Positions 50,494-58,596 of a stretch of 64,000 nt of DNA are shown here, one piece after another. Position 1 is the stretch's first letter; each line of letters opens with the position of its first letter. The translations under genes and the position numbers were made by a program. Under the pieces are notes generated by a model, which ran no database searches, was not told where the DNA came from, and was given only the letters and a program-made list of their open reading frames with translations. This DNA comes from Anaerolineales bacterium (GTDB lineage Bacteria > Chloroflexota > Anaerolineae > Aggregatilineales > J027): contig JACKCI010000002.1 in NCBI GenBank assembly GCA_020634155.1, forward strand, positions 868,001-932,000. The letters are read 5' to 3'.

Positions 50494-51453
50494 ATGACTG
50501 ATTTGGCGATTATTATTGTCAGTTGGAATACCCGTGCGTTGACGCTGGATGCCATTCGTACTCTGCGTGAAGACCTCAACGCCAATGGGCCACAACAGAG
50601 CCAGATATGGGTGGTGGACAACGACTCTAGCGATGATAGCGCTGCTGCTATCCGTGCCGAGTTTCCCGATGTCCATCTTCTTGAGAGCAAGCGCAACCTA
50701 GGCTTTGCAGGCGGTAATAATCTCGCCATTCGTGAAATCGGCTTTGGCAAACAGACTCCTATTGACCAACTCCCCAAAGCTGTCTATCTGCTCAATTCTG
50801 ATACCCGCACCCATCTTGGTGCAACCTACACCTTGTATAACACGCTCTTAGAGATTCCTGATGCAGGGGTGGTGGGCGCTCGCTTGACCTACGAAGATGG
50901 CTCCTTTCAGCATAGCGCCTTCGAGTTTCCGGGTCTCAAGCAGTTATGGGTTGACCTCTTCCCAATACCGGCCCGCTTGTATCACACCCAATTCTTTAAT
51001 GGGCGCTATCCTCAAACGTTTTATCAAAGTTATCGACCTTTTCGCGTGGGACACACCCTCGGTGCGACCATGATGTTGCGCCGCGAAGTTATCCAGCAGA
51101 CAGGCATGTTTGACGAGAGCTATTTTATGTATGCCGAGGAAGTGGATTGGAGTTGGCGCATCCAAAAAGCGGGCTGGAAAATTTATTGTGTACCTGCCGC
51201 CCATGTCACCCACCTTGAGGGTCAGAGTACCAAGCAGGTCAAACCTACCAGTATTCTCAACTTATGGAAAAGCCGCTTTTTGATGTATGACCGCCACTAT
51301 ACCATCTGGAAGCGCTTCATTGCTAAACGTATGGTCAAGGCAGGGATGCGCTTCAAAATACGGGATGCTCACCGCGCCTATGCCGCCAAACAGATTTCCG
51401 CGAAAGAGCGCGATATGCTGATTGAGGCTTATCAACAGGTGCAGCATCTATGA
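50494..51453 (+). CDS. Family 2 glycosyltransferase (rhamnosyltransferase-like)
   Basis: 319 residues. GT-A fold with the nucleotide-sugar binding start LAIIIVSWNTRALTLDAI, VVDNDSSDDSAAAI and KRNLGFAGGNNLAI, the metal-binding region VYLLNSDTR, and the acceptor motif DESYFMYAEEVDWSWRIQKA. It would transfer a sugar onto a growing surface glycan in the cytoplasm. It starts 6 bases after the lipoprotein gene and overlaps the next glycosyltransferase by 4 bases. Confidence 0.92.
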   Translation: MTDLAIIIVSWNTRALTLDAIRTLREDLNANGPQQSQIWVVDNDSSDDSAAAIRAEFPDVHLLESKRNLGFAGGNNLAIREIGFGKQTPIDQLPKAVYLLNSDTRTHLGATYTLYNTLLEIPDAGVVGARLTYEDGSFQHSAFEFPGLKQLWVDLFPIPARLYHTQFFNGRYPQTFYQSYRPFRVGHTLGATMMLRREVIQQTGMFDESYFMYAEEVDWSWRIQKAGWKIYCVPAAHVTHLEGQSTKQVKPTSILNLWKSRFLMYDRHYTIWKRFIAKRMVKAGMRFKIRDAHRAYAAKQISAKERDMLIEAYQQVQHL

Positions 51454-52214
51454 AATTGACCGCCATCATTTTGGCCCGCAACGAGGCCGCCCATATCCAA
51501 GCCTGTATTGAGAGCCTACGTTGGGCCGATGAGGTGGTGGTTTTTGAGAGTGGCAACAGCACCGATAACACGGTTGAATTAGCGCGGGCAGCAGGCGCAA
51601 CGGTTATTGTGCATCCCTTTCACAATTTCCCCACCCAACGCAATGCCGCCCTTGATGGGGTGGTTGCCGATTGGGTGTTGTTTGTTGATGCCGATGAGCG
51701 TACCACCCCTGAATTGGCTGAGGAAATCCGCCGTGTGTTGGCTGACCCTCGGCACGCAGGCTATTGGATACCGCGCCACAACTACATCTTTGGCAAGCTG
51801 ACACGTCACACGGGTTGGTATCCTGACTATCAAATGCGCCTCCTCAAGCGTAATTCGGTCCGCTATGACTTGGAGCGACAGGTGCATGAGTTGGTGGTCT
51901 TGACGGCGGGCGAAACGGCGGGCTATCTAGAGACGCCCTTGGTGCATTATAACTACCGCGACCTCCAGCATTTCATCGGCAAGCAGCGCTACTACGCCCG
52001 CCTTGATGCTCAAATGATGTTTGAGGAAGGCCAGCGCCCCAAGTTTCGTAACTTTATCTTGCAACCCCTTCGTCAATTCAAGTGGCGCTTGGTGACCCTC
52101 AAAGGCTATCGTGACGGCTGGCATGGTCTACGCCTGAGTGTCCTAATGGCGTGGAACGAGTTTGACAAATACTGGCAGTTGCGCCGCTTAGTTCGGGGTA
52201 GCTCGCGCCGCTAG
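51450..52214 (+). CDS. Family 2 glycosyltransferase (WaaE/KdtX-like)
   Basis: 254 residues. Start MKLTAIILARNEAAHIQACI, then SGNSTDNTVELARAAGATVI and WVLFVDADERTTPELAEEIR, the classic short GT2 pattern of WaaE/KdtX-like enzymes that add a hexose or heptose to a lipid-linked glycan. The C-terminal part (FRNFILQPLRQFKWRLVTLK, GYRDGWHGLRLSVLMAWNEF) is typical of this group. The start overlaps the previous gene by 4 bases. The last 27 bases overlap the converging gene. Confidence 0.93.
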   Translation: MKLTAIILARNEAAHIQACIESLRWADEVVVFESGNSTDNTVELARAAGATVIVHPFHNFPTQRNAALDGVVADWVLFVDADERTTPELAEEIRRVLADPRHAGYWIPRHNYIFGKLTRHTGWYPDYQMRLLKRNSVRYDLERQVHELVVLTAGETAGYLETPLVHYNYRDLQHFIGKQRYYARLDAQMMFEEGQRPKFRNFILQPLRQFKWRLVTLKGYRDGWHGLRLSVLMAWNEFDKYWQLRRLVRGSSRR

Positions 52215-53306
52215 AATCTCGCTCATCACATGCAGACCCCCGCCAACAGCACTATGCCCACCGAGTAAAATCGGGATGGGGGCAGCAGCAGCGGCAGCCG
52301 TAAACTCCCGAATCCAAGGCTCTTCAATCGCATTTACCCAGAATAAGTCCGAGGCGAAGCGGTCGGCGGCACTCGGTTGTAAGCCCTGATGAGCAAAAAG
52401 TACCCGACTGTCAATAATCGCGGCATCCACGATACTGCCAAGCGTTTCAAAGAAGGCTTGTGGCCCCTGCAAATCCAGCAGCACTCCCAACAATGACCGC
52501 ACACCATTCTCGGTAGCCCGCCCACTAGCAATCATGCCGCGTTCTTCTGAGAAGACCCGAATCCAGCATTGCGTAGCATGGCTAACGGCGTCCCATGCGC
52601 GGGGCGATACGCGACCTACCAGAGCCAGACGACTCCCCGGACGGGCAATGGTATCCAATACAGCTTGGATGGGGATGCTATCAAGGAGAGGGGTGTTGAG
52701 TGCTTGACGTAAAGCTGGCCCAGATTCGGCATGTTGGCGCAAGATGGCAAGGTCAGTAGGGGTGTCGATGTCCATTGCGGCGGCTTGGCGGATTTCTGGC
52801 AATACCCGCACATGATAGCGGCCTTCTTCGCGCAAGGCCCACGCTAAACCATTATCGCGCTCGGCGGCTTTGATAATGGGCAACGCATCCTTAACATTGG
52901 TCAGACCCACCCAATCGCTAGAATGCAGATTATTGCAAATCAAGGTGCGCTTGGTAGAGGATTGTCGCAGGAGGTCAAGGAGCAAGCCGAGCATCTGCTG
53001 GTCAAGGAGTGGGGCGCTGGCTCCCCCAAAATACACCACATGGTCAAGTTGGCTGGCAATAATGGTCTCGGCAAGGTGTTCGCCAAAGTGAAAGGTCCGA
53101 TTCACCGGATCAGGGGCTAACCAGACGGGTATATCTTCGGCCCACCAGCTAAACTCCTGTGAACACAAGATAATGGGGTTAATGTTGAGATGGTTGAGGG
53201 CGTAAATGAGGTCAATGGTGGCGGCCCGTTGGGCGGTAAGAACGAGTTGCTCTTGAGGGCTGGCTCCACCTGAACCCAGCATCACAATCGCGCCTAGTTT
53301 TTGCAT
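52188..53306 (-). CDS. Nucleotidyltransferase-fold protein of unknown function
   Basis: 372 residues, no signal peptide. The first 190 residues look like a GT-A/MobA-type nucleotide-binding fold: LGAIVMLGSGGASPQEQLVL, HVVYFGGASAPLLD, NGLAWALREEGRYHVRVLPE and the MDIDTPTDLAIL motif that closes many nucleotidyltransferases. The C-terminal 180 residues form a second domain ending in ILLGGHSAVGGGLHVMSEIL that I do not recognise. It may activate a sugar or cofactor by nucleotide transfer, which is inference. It is transcribed away from the DltX-like gene and overlaps the GT2 gene by 27 bases at the 3' end. Confidence 0.65.
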   Translation of the reverse strand: MQKLGAIVMLGSGGASPQEQLVLTAQRAATIDLIYALNHLNINPIILCSQEFSWWAEDIPVWLAPDPVNRTFHFGEHLAETIIASQLDHVVYFGGASAPLLDQQMLGLLLDLLRQSSTKRTLICNNLHSSDWVGLTNVKDALPIIKAAERDNGLAWALREEGRYHVRVLPEIRQAAAMDIDTPTDLAILRQHAESGPALRQALNTPLLDSIPIQAVLDTIARPGSRLALVGRVSPRAWDAVSHATQCWIRVFSEERGMIASGRATENGVRSLLGVLLDLQGPQAFFETLGSIVDAAIIDSRVLFAHQGLQPSAADRFASDLFWVNAIEEPWIREFTAAAAAAPIPILLGGHSAVGGGLHVMSEILAARATPN

Positions 53307-53462
53307 AACCTGTTACTTAATCCTGCTTTCCAATAAAACTCTATGATGCTCTATCTAATGAGCGAGTTCCAACTCTACCAAGTCGGCACTTGTTTATTGA
53401 TGTCACCTAACGGTATTATGCCACAAATACGAATTACGGTCAGGCTGTGTAGGGGATTGCAA

Positions 53463-53582
53463 ATGTTGAAGCGTATCTTTTCTCGTGAAAACCTTTATGC
53501 GGTTGGGCTGTGCCTGATTATCTTGCTGGTGATTATCATGTCGGCGGATAGTGCGCCACAGTGGATTTATCAGGGCTTTTAA
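53463..53582 (+). CDS. DltX-like membrane microprotein
   Basis: 39 residues. One membrane helix (about 11-26, LYAVGLCLIILLVIIM) is followed by a short outer tail, SADSAPQWIYQGF. The tail ends with Trp34-x-Tyr36-x-x-Phe39 as the very last residues. DltX of the teichoic-acid D-alanylation system is a similar 40-50 residue one-helix protein whose end is FxYxxF-like (FIYNEF) and acts in acyl transfer with the MBOAT protein DltB. The gene stands directly before an MBOAT gene and overlaps it. AGGGGATT lies at the right distance before the ATG at 53463. Position, size, helix and C-terminal motif together support the call; the acyl group is unknown. Confidence 0.72.
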   Translation: MLKRIFSRENLYAVGLCLIILLVIIMSADSAPQWIYQGF

Positions 53583-54867
53583 TCCCTTGTCACTCCCCGC
53601 TATTGTTTTATTTTTTGCGTTGGTTCCGTTAGCACCGCACCGATGGCGACTACCCATCTTACTGGGGATGAGCCTTATCTTCATGGGCTGGCTCCAATAT
53701 CCCACGACCATACTGACTCTGGGTATGTTGGCGCTTATAGCGGGCGTTTGGTGGATAACCAATACTGACCGCAGCATTCCTCCTTGGTTTATCCTCATCT
53801 TGATACTGGGGATAGGCGTAGTTGGCGGCTTGTCGGTTGGGGTTAGCGTTGCGTTGTTTGCGCTGGCGGGAATGGGGGCAATCAGCCTCAACCGCTTATC
53901 TATTTTGAATGTGGCCTCAACTTCTCGTCACCGCTTGGCGCTACTGGGTATTGTTTTGGTGGTAGCGCTACTGGTGTGGAGTAAGGCATGGGGCTGGGCA
54001 TGGATAGGGTTCTCCTATGTTGCATTTCGTTTGCTGGGGGTGTTGCTCGACTACCGCCAAGGGCGGTTGCCTGCCTTCACCCTGCCTGAATTCATGACCT
54101 ATACGCTGTTCTTCCCTGCGCTGACGGCTGGCCCCATTGACCATGCCCCTCGTTTTATCGAGGAATTGCGCCAAAACAAGCCCCTTGATGCAGCGACAGT
54201 AGTGATTGGTGGGGGACGGGTAGTGGTTGGCCTTTTTAAGAAGTTCGTGATTGCGGATAGTCTTGCCCGCCTTAGCCTGACCCCTGCTCTAATCACGTTG
54301 ACCGATAACCGCGCTGGATTGTGGTTGTGGATTTATGTTTACAGCTTTTATATCTTCTTTGACTTCAGCGGCTATTCCGATATTGCGATTGGGCTAGGGC
54401 GGCTCTATGGCATTACCTTGCCCGAAAACTTTGACCGTCCCTATCTCCAGCGTAACCTCCAGCAGTTTTGGCAACGCTGGCACATGACCCTCAGCGCATG
54501 GTTCCGCACCTACTATTTTTTGCCGTTGAGCCGTTGGTGCATTCGTCGGCAGTGGCCTACCTATTTGACCTTATTCGTTGCCCAATTGAGTACCTTCTTG
54601 CTGATTGGGCTATGGCATGGCCTGACTGTCAACTTTGCATTATGGGGCTTGTGGCATGGCGTGGGGCTTTTTGCTCACCGCTGGGTAGTTGACCACACGC
54701 GGGGCTGGTATCGTTGGGTGCGTCAACGCCGCTGGTTGCGGTCAATGGTACACATTGGGGGTATTGGCTTGACCTTCCATTATGTGACCTTGGGCTGGGT
54801 CTTCTTTGCCTTGCCCACAACGTCGGATAGTGTGGACTTGTTACTGCGATTGGTTGGAGGGCGCTGA
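53551..54867 (+). CDS. MBOAT membrane O-acyltransferase (DltB/AlgI-like)
   Basis: 438 residues with about ten membrane helices. Family signatures: FPALTAGPIDHAPRFIEELR, FYIFFDFSGYSDIAIGLGRL, NFDRPYLQRNLQQFWQRWHM followed by TLSAWFRTYYFLPLSR, and the catalytic-region LIGLWHGLTVNFALWGLWHG with His356 and His369 (numbered from the GTG at 53551). MBOAT proteins transfer acyl groups across the membrane to polymers outside. The GTG start overlaps the DltX-like gene by 32 bases; a TTG at 53587 just after its stop is the alternative. The following SGNH gene starts on the MBOAT stop codon. No dltA or dltC is in the window. Confidence 0.93.
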   Translation: MRHSGFIRAFNPLSLPAIVLFFALVPLAPHRWRLPILLGMSLIFMGWLQYPTTILTLGMLALIAGVWWITNTDRSIPPWFILILILGIGVVGGLSVGVSVALFALAGMGAISLNRLSILNVASTSRHRLALLGIVLVVALLVWSKAWGWAWIGFSYVAFRLLGVLLDYRQGRLPAFTLPEFMTYTLFFPALTAGPIDHAPRFIEELRQNKPLDAATVVIGGGRVVVGLFKKFVIADSLARLSLTPALITLTDNRAGLWLWIYVYSFYIFFDFSGYSDIAIGLGRLYGITLPENFDRPYLQRNLQQFWQRWHMTLSAWFRTYYFLPLSRWCIRRQWPTYLTLFVAQLSTFLLIGLWHGLTVNFALWGLWHGVGLFAHRWVVDHTRGWYRWVRQRRWLRSMVHIGGIGLTFHYVTLGWVFFALPTTSDSVDLLLRLVGGR

Positions 54868-56099
54868 TGCAAGGGTGGGATTGGCTGACACGCCCAACCT
54901 ATAACTGGCGCTTTGTGCGGCGCGTATTGATGAAGACAGCGCTCCTGCTGATAGTCGTCAATATCCTCTACCTAGCGCTAAATCCGCTACCTTATCTGAG
55001 CCGTTTGACTCTATACAATGGCTTGTTTACAGGGCGTGAGCGCTTGCCCTTTTCTGAGCTTAATCCGGATGAATATAGCGTACCGCTGCACCGCCTTGAG
55101 GGGTTGCTGGCTTCCCATGTGATAAGCGATACCCCCAAAGCACCAGACGAGTTTCGGGTGGTGGTGTTGGGTGATTCAGGGGTGTGGGGGTGGCGGTTGC
55201 AGCCAGATGAAACGATGACGGCCTGCTTGACCGATTCCCATGTCCAGATTCCCGATGGGCGGGTTATCCATGCCTATAATCTAGCTTATCCTTATCCAGC
55301 GGTCTTGAAGGATGCGCTGATTTTGCAGCAAGTCTTGGTCTATGAACCCGACGTGGTGCTATGGTTTATCACCTTGAAGGCCCTTTATATACAGGATCAA
55401 ACATGGCACCCCCTTGTCCAAAACAATCCCGACCTCGCCCAGCATTTTGTCGAAGATTATGCGGTCAACCTTGACCTGAGTCCGCTCTTTCCTGAGCCAT
55501 CGAATCTGTTGGGTGAACTGATAGACCTCATCCGTGACCGCTCGATTTTAGGGCAACGGCGTGAATTGGCGGATTTGCTGCGGCACCAAGTCTATGGCCC
55601 GGCATGGACATTGACCAGTTATGATTATGAAGACCCGCGCTTCTTTCGACCCCTATCCAATGACCTTCTGCCCAACAACGCCAACCGCAACTATACCCAT
55701 ATTCCCGAAGGAACCGATTTAGCGACGGAACTGGCGTGGGATGTGCTGCGGGCAGTCGTGGAAATAGCTCAAGGAGCAGGTGTGGGGGTGCTAGTGGTCA
55801 ATGAGCCAATCTTCCGCGCCACTGGAGCCAATAGCGACCGCTACTACAATGAACTCTATGACCGCTGGGCCTATGATGCCTATCGTGACCTGCTGCCTAT
55901 CCAAGCTGCCCACGACGGCTGGGATTATGTTGATGTATGGGATGCTTTGCCGAATGATGTTTTTTCGGAGTATTCGCTACATTATCAAGCGGCAGCGGGC
56001 TGTGGCCTTATGCAACGTCTAGTCCCTGATATGGTAGGGGCCGAACTCTCCGCCGCGATACCCAACCGTGACAGCTATCGACGTTTCATCGGTGGGTAA
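54867..56099 (+). CDS. SGNH-hydrolase-like partner of the MBOAT protein
   Basis: 410 residues. One N-terminal membrane helix (about 20-40) anchors an extracellular domain. The nucleophile block is VVVLGDSGVWGWRL, with Ser104 in GDSG. A long lipase-like core follows. The C-terminal block reads NDVFSEYSLHYQAAAG; the His is present, but I do not see the usual Asp three residues before it. MBOAT operons commonly carry such a partner (DltD, AlgX/AlgJ, PatB) that passes the acyl group to the final polymer. It shares one base with the MBOAT stop codon. Its last 81 bases overlap the converging gene. Confidence 0.8.
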   Translation: MQGWDWLTRPTYNWRFVRRVLMKTALLLIVVNILYLALNPLPYLSRLTLYNGLFTGRERLPFSELNPDEYSVPLHRLEGLLASHVISDTPKAPDEFRVVVLGDSGVWGWRLQPDETMTACLTDSHVQIPDGRVIHAYNLAYPYPAVLKDALILQQVLVYEPDVVLWFITLKALYIQDQTWHPLVQNNPDLAQHFVEDYAVNLDLSPLFPEPSNLLGELIDLIRDRSILGQRRELADLLRHQVYGPAWTLTSYDYEDPRFFRPLSNDLLPNNANRNYTHIPEGTDLATELAWDVLRAVVEIAQGAGVGVLVVNEPIFRATGANSDRYYNELYDRWAYDAYRDLLPIQAAHDGWDYVDVWDALPNDVFSEYSLHYQAAAGCGLMQRLVPDMVGAELSAAIPNRDSYRRFIGG

Positions 56100-57683
56100 A
56101 CTTAGGGCATGGGTGGTGCTGATTTTTAGCGGCTCCCAGTTGCTTACAGGATATTCGACGACGATACTTTCAGCGGATTGTGTAAGGGTGATGGTGATAG
56201 GTGCTTCCGGTAGGGCTTTGAGTTCCCAATCAAGGCGAATCCGCAAAACATCTCCTTGGTGTAGGTCAGTGAGGGCGTAGCTCACCAGCCGCATATCAGG
56301 GCTGAAGGCAAACTCAGCGGTGCGAGTTGGTCCAAAGTCACTAATAGCCCCATAACGAATCCAGAGTTGGTCACCTTCGCGCTGACCGGGGTCAAGTTCG
56401 ACATCCAGTTCTTTACGGTAACGTAGCGCCTTAAATTGCGAGTCACGTAGCGAATAGCCCGCCAGTGGCCCCTCCACGCTATTGAAATAGATATAGTCGG
56501 GTGCCAAGGCGATAATCAACGAGGTGTAGTCTTCGCGCTCTACGTAGTCGCTCACCAATGGCGAGTATGCTCCATCAAGGCTATACAAAGCACCATCAAA
56601 ATCAATCATCTCCGCCACAATGCCTACACTGCGGTCATGCAGCAATGAATGGCTTCGGGGGATATACAGCGTTTGGCTGAGGCGGATGTCCTCGGCTAAG
56701 TTGGCCTCAGTTTGGAGTGGGTTGAGGATGGTGAAGGCCGCAATCAACGCCAACGCTACCCCTCGGCTCCCCCATTGCCCAAGTGGGTTGGATAGGCGAC
56801 GGCTGACCCACACTACGCCTATGCAAACGGTCAATACCAAAGGCAGGCTTTGCACCAAGACCAGTTGTTGGGTTATAAAGATACGGCTTCCTATTTCGAG
56901 GGCAGTCCACAGGGGCCATATCCAGCCCCAATCGGGCACGTCTGCACCGCGCATAAGCCAGACCATTCCTGCGCCTAATCCGATCCACAGCAGGTTAGGC
57001 AGCATGTCCCCCGTTGTGAGGGGTTGTTGCAGCATGATGCCGTCGGGGTAACTAAAGGCCGTCCATAGCCCCCACAATGCGATGGGTATCCAGACCGTAT
57101 GCCAATAGCGCCAGCCTTTGGTCAGGGTATAGCTGCCCAAAGCGATAGCACCTAAAGCGCCTTCTGGCTGAACAAGCAGTGCCATACCTGCCAATAGACC
57201 CCCAATACGCGGTCGGTCATGCTCCCAATAGAGCAGACCAAGCAGGATGAAAATCAGCGTATAGGGTGTGGGGGCGTTCCAACTGGCCCACGTCGGCCAA
57301 CTGAATAGCCACGCTGTAATAACAAAAGCACCTTCAAGGTGAGTGAATTGGTGACGGCGCAACCCATAGTACAGCAAAGCGGCGGCTAGACCGTAACCGA
57401 TTGCCAGTAGCGCCAACGTGATATAAGGGATAAAGGCAGGCGAGAAGCGGTCAAGCTGCGCGATTATTCGCAAGATAAGACTAGTGGGGATGACCAGTAG
57501 CGGCCCTGTAGTTGGCAGGATAGCTTCATCAGGGTTATAGATGATGCCATGTCCCTGTGCCAGATTGAGTACCAGCCGATAGAAGTAGAAATCCTCAAGG
57601 CGAGCGTAATCATGCAAGCCAATCCATAGGCTTAGTGCAAAGGCTCCCATGCCAACCAGATAAGATAATACGCGGTCTTTCAT
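56019..57683 (-). CDS. GT-C membrane glycosyltransferase with C-terminal beta domain
   Basis: 554 residues. About ten membrane helices occupy residues 1-335. The first outer loop carries ARLEDFYFYRLVLNLAQGHG and IIYNPDEAILPTTGPLLVIP, with the acidic residue expected of lipid-phosphosugar-dependent GT-C enzymes. The last 200 residues form a soluble outer region, its C-terminal part a beta-sandwich (TAEFAFSPDMRLVSYALTDL, PITITLTQSAESIVVEYPVS). Donor and acceptor are unknown. It lies antisense to the end of the SGNH gene over 81 bases. Confidence 0.78.
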   Translation of the reverse strand: MKDRVLSYLVGMGAFALSLWIGLHDYARLEDFYFYRLVLNLAQGHGIIYNPDEAILPTTGPLLVIPTSLILRIIAQLDRFSPAFIPYITLALLAIGYGLAAALLYYGLRRHQFTHLEGAFVITAWLFSWPTWASWNAPTPYTLIFILLGLLYWEHDRPRIGGLLAGMALLVQPEGALGAIALGSYTLTKGWRYWHTVWIPIALWGLWTAFSYPDGIMLQQPLTTGDMLPNLLWIGLGAGMVWLMRGADVPDWGWIWPLWTALEIGSRIFITQQLVLVQSLPLVLTVCIGVVWVSRRLSNPLGQWGSRGVALALIAAFTILNPLQTEANLAEDIRLSQTLYIPRSHSLLHDRSVGIVAEMIDFDGALYSLDGAYSPLVSDYVEREDYTSLIIALAPDYIYFNSVEGPLAGYSLRDSQFKALRYRKELDVELDPGQREGDQLWIRYGAISDFGPTRTAEFAFSPDMRLVSYALTDLHQGDVLRIRLDWELKALPEAPITITLTQSAESIVVEYPVSNWEPLKISTTHALSLPTDETSIAVTVGYRGGEFGPYHIRD

Positions 57684-57711
57684 TGCAGTTGCCCTCCACC
57701 AACGCTACAAT
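57683..57711 (+). promoter_or_regulatory. Promoter of the SAM hydrolase-murA operon; possible leaderless transcript
   Basis: TTGCAG (57683-57688), 17 bases, TACAAT (57706-57711). The ATG of the next gene is at 57718, 7 bases after the -10 box, the position where transcription would normally begin. No ribosome site precedes the ATG. The -35 overlaps the start codon of the divergent GT-C gene. Confidence 0.6.
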
Positions 57712-57717
57712 GTGGTC

Positions 57718-58578
57718 ATGCAGACTAAGAATCATACCTTACCCACCATAGCGTTATTAACAGACTTCGGCTTGACGGATAGCTATGTCGGGGTCATGAA
57801 GGGCGTGATACTCTCAATTTGCCCAATAGCTCGGCTAATTGATGTGACCCACGCCATCACACCCCAAAATGTACGTCAAGGGGCCTATGTCTTGCTCAAT
57901 ACATTAGGGTATATGCCCCCGCAAACCGTCTATGTTGGGGTGGTGGATCCGGGGGTTGGCTCGGCCCGTCAATCGGTTGCCATTAAAACCAATCGAGCGG
58001 TATTCGTTGGCCCTGACAATGGCCTGTTCAGTTATGCCTTGAAACACTGCGAAATTCAAGAGATGGTCATTCTGCAAAACCCGCAATATCTCCTTGCCAC
58101 CATCAGCAGCACTTTTCATGGACGGGACATTTTCAGCCCAGTGGCGGCCCATATTGCCTGTGGTGTACCGCTTGACCAGTTAGGGCCATCCTTAACGAAG
58201 CTGGAAGCCTTGCCCCCGCCACGCTTAGAAATCACCCCCCAAGCCATTTATGGCGAAGTATTGGATATTGACCACTTTGGCAACGTTGCAACCAGTATCG
58301 GGCGCTTGACATGGGGTAATAACGACCTGCTGGCGCTGGTGCCATTCTTTGACCCCCAGCCTGAACCCACCTTGATGATTGAGCCAGAACGCTGCACCGT
58401 TCAAATCAACCACCGTATGATTGATATTGTGGGGTTGACCTTTGCCTCGGTACCACGCGGCGAATTGATTGCACTAATTAACAGTGCCGACCAATTGGAA
58501 ATTGCTATCAATCATGGCAATGCCGCCCATGAGCTAGGGGTGCAAATTGGCGACCCTGTTATCTTATCTATCAACTAA
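57718..58578 (+). CDS. SAM hydrolase (DUF62, SAM hydroxide adenosyltransferase)
   Basis: 286 residues from the ATG at 57718; a GTG at 57712 is the alternative. The DUF62/FlA-like N-terminal domain has LLTDFGLTDSYVGVMKGVIL, LIDVTHAITPQNVRQGAYVL and VGVVDPGVGSARQSVAIKT with FVGPDNGLFSYAL; the C-terminal beta-barrel domain follows. The family splits S-adenosylmethionine with hydroxide to adenosine and methionine; halogenating relatives are rare and this one has the hydrolase look. It is the first gene of an operon with murA (18 bases away). Confidence 0.93.
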   Translation: MQTKNHTLPTIALLTDFGLTDSYVGVMKGVILSICPIARLIDVTHAITPQNVRQGAYVLLNTLGYMPPQTVYVGVVDPGVGSARQSVAIKTNRAVFVGPDNGLFSYALKHCEIQEMVILQNPQYLLATISSTFHGRDIFSPVAAHIACGVPLDQLGPSLTKLEALPPPRLEITPQAIYGEVLDIDHFGNVATSIGRLTWGNNDLLALVPFFDPQPEPTLMIEPERCTVQINHRMIDIVGLTFASVPRGELIALINSADQLEIAINHGNAAHELGVQIGDPVILSIN

Positions 58579-58596
58579 GGAATCGGAGATGAGGCC

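Noticed and set aside
53343..53462. Upstream ATG codons for the DltX-like gene (79-residue form)
   Set aside because: The added 40 residues are unlike any membrane microprotein and the ribosome site AGGGGATT sits directly before the ATG at 53463.
57718..58578. DUF62 gene as a fluorinase or chlorinase
   Set aside because: It lacks any halogenase-specific context and looks like the common SAM hydroxide hydrolase; halogenases are rare members.
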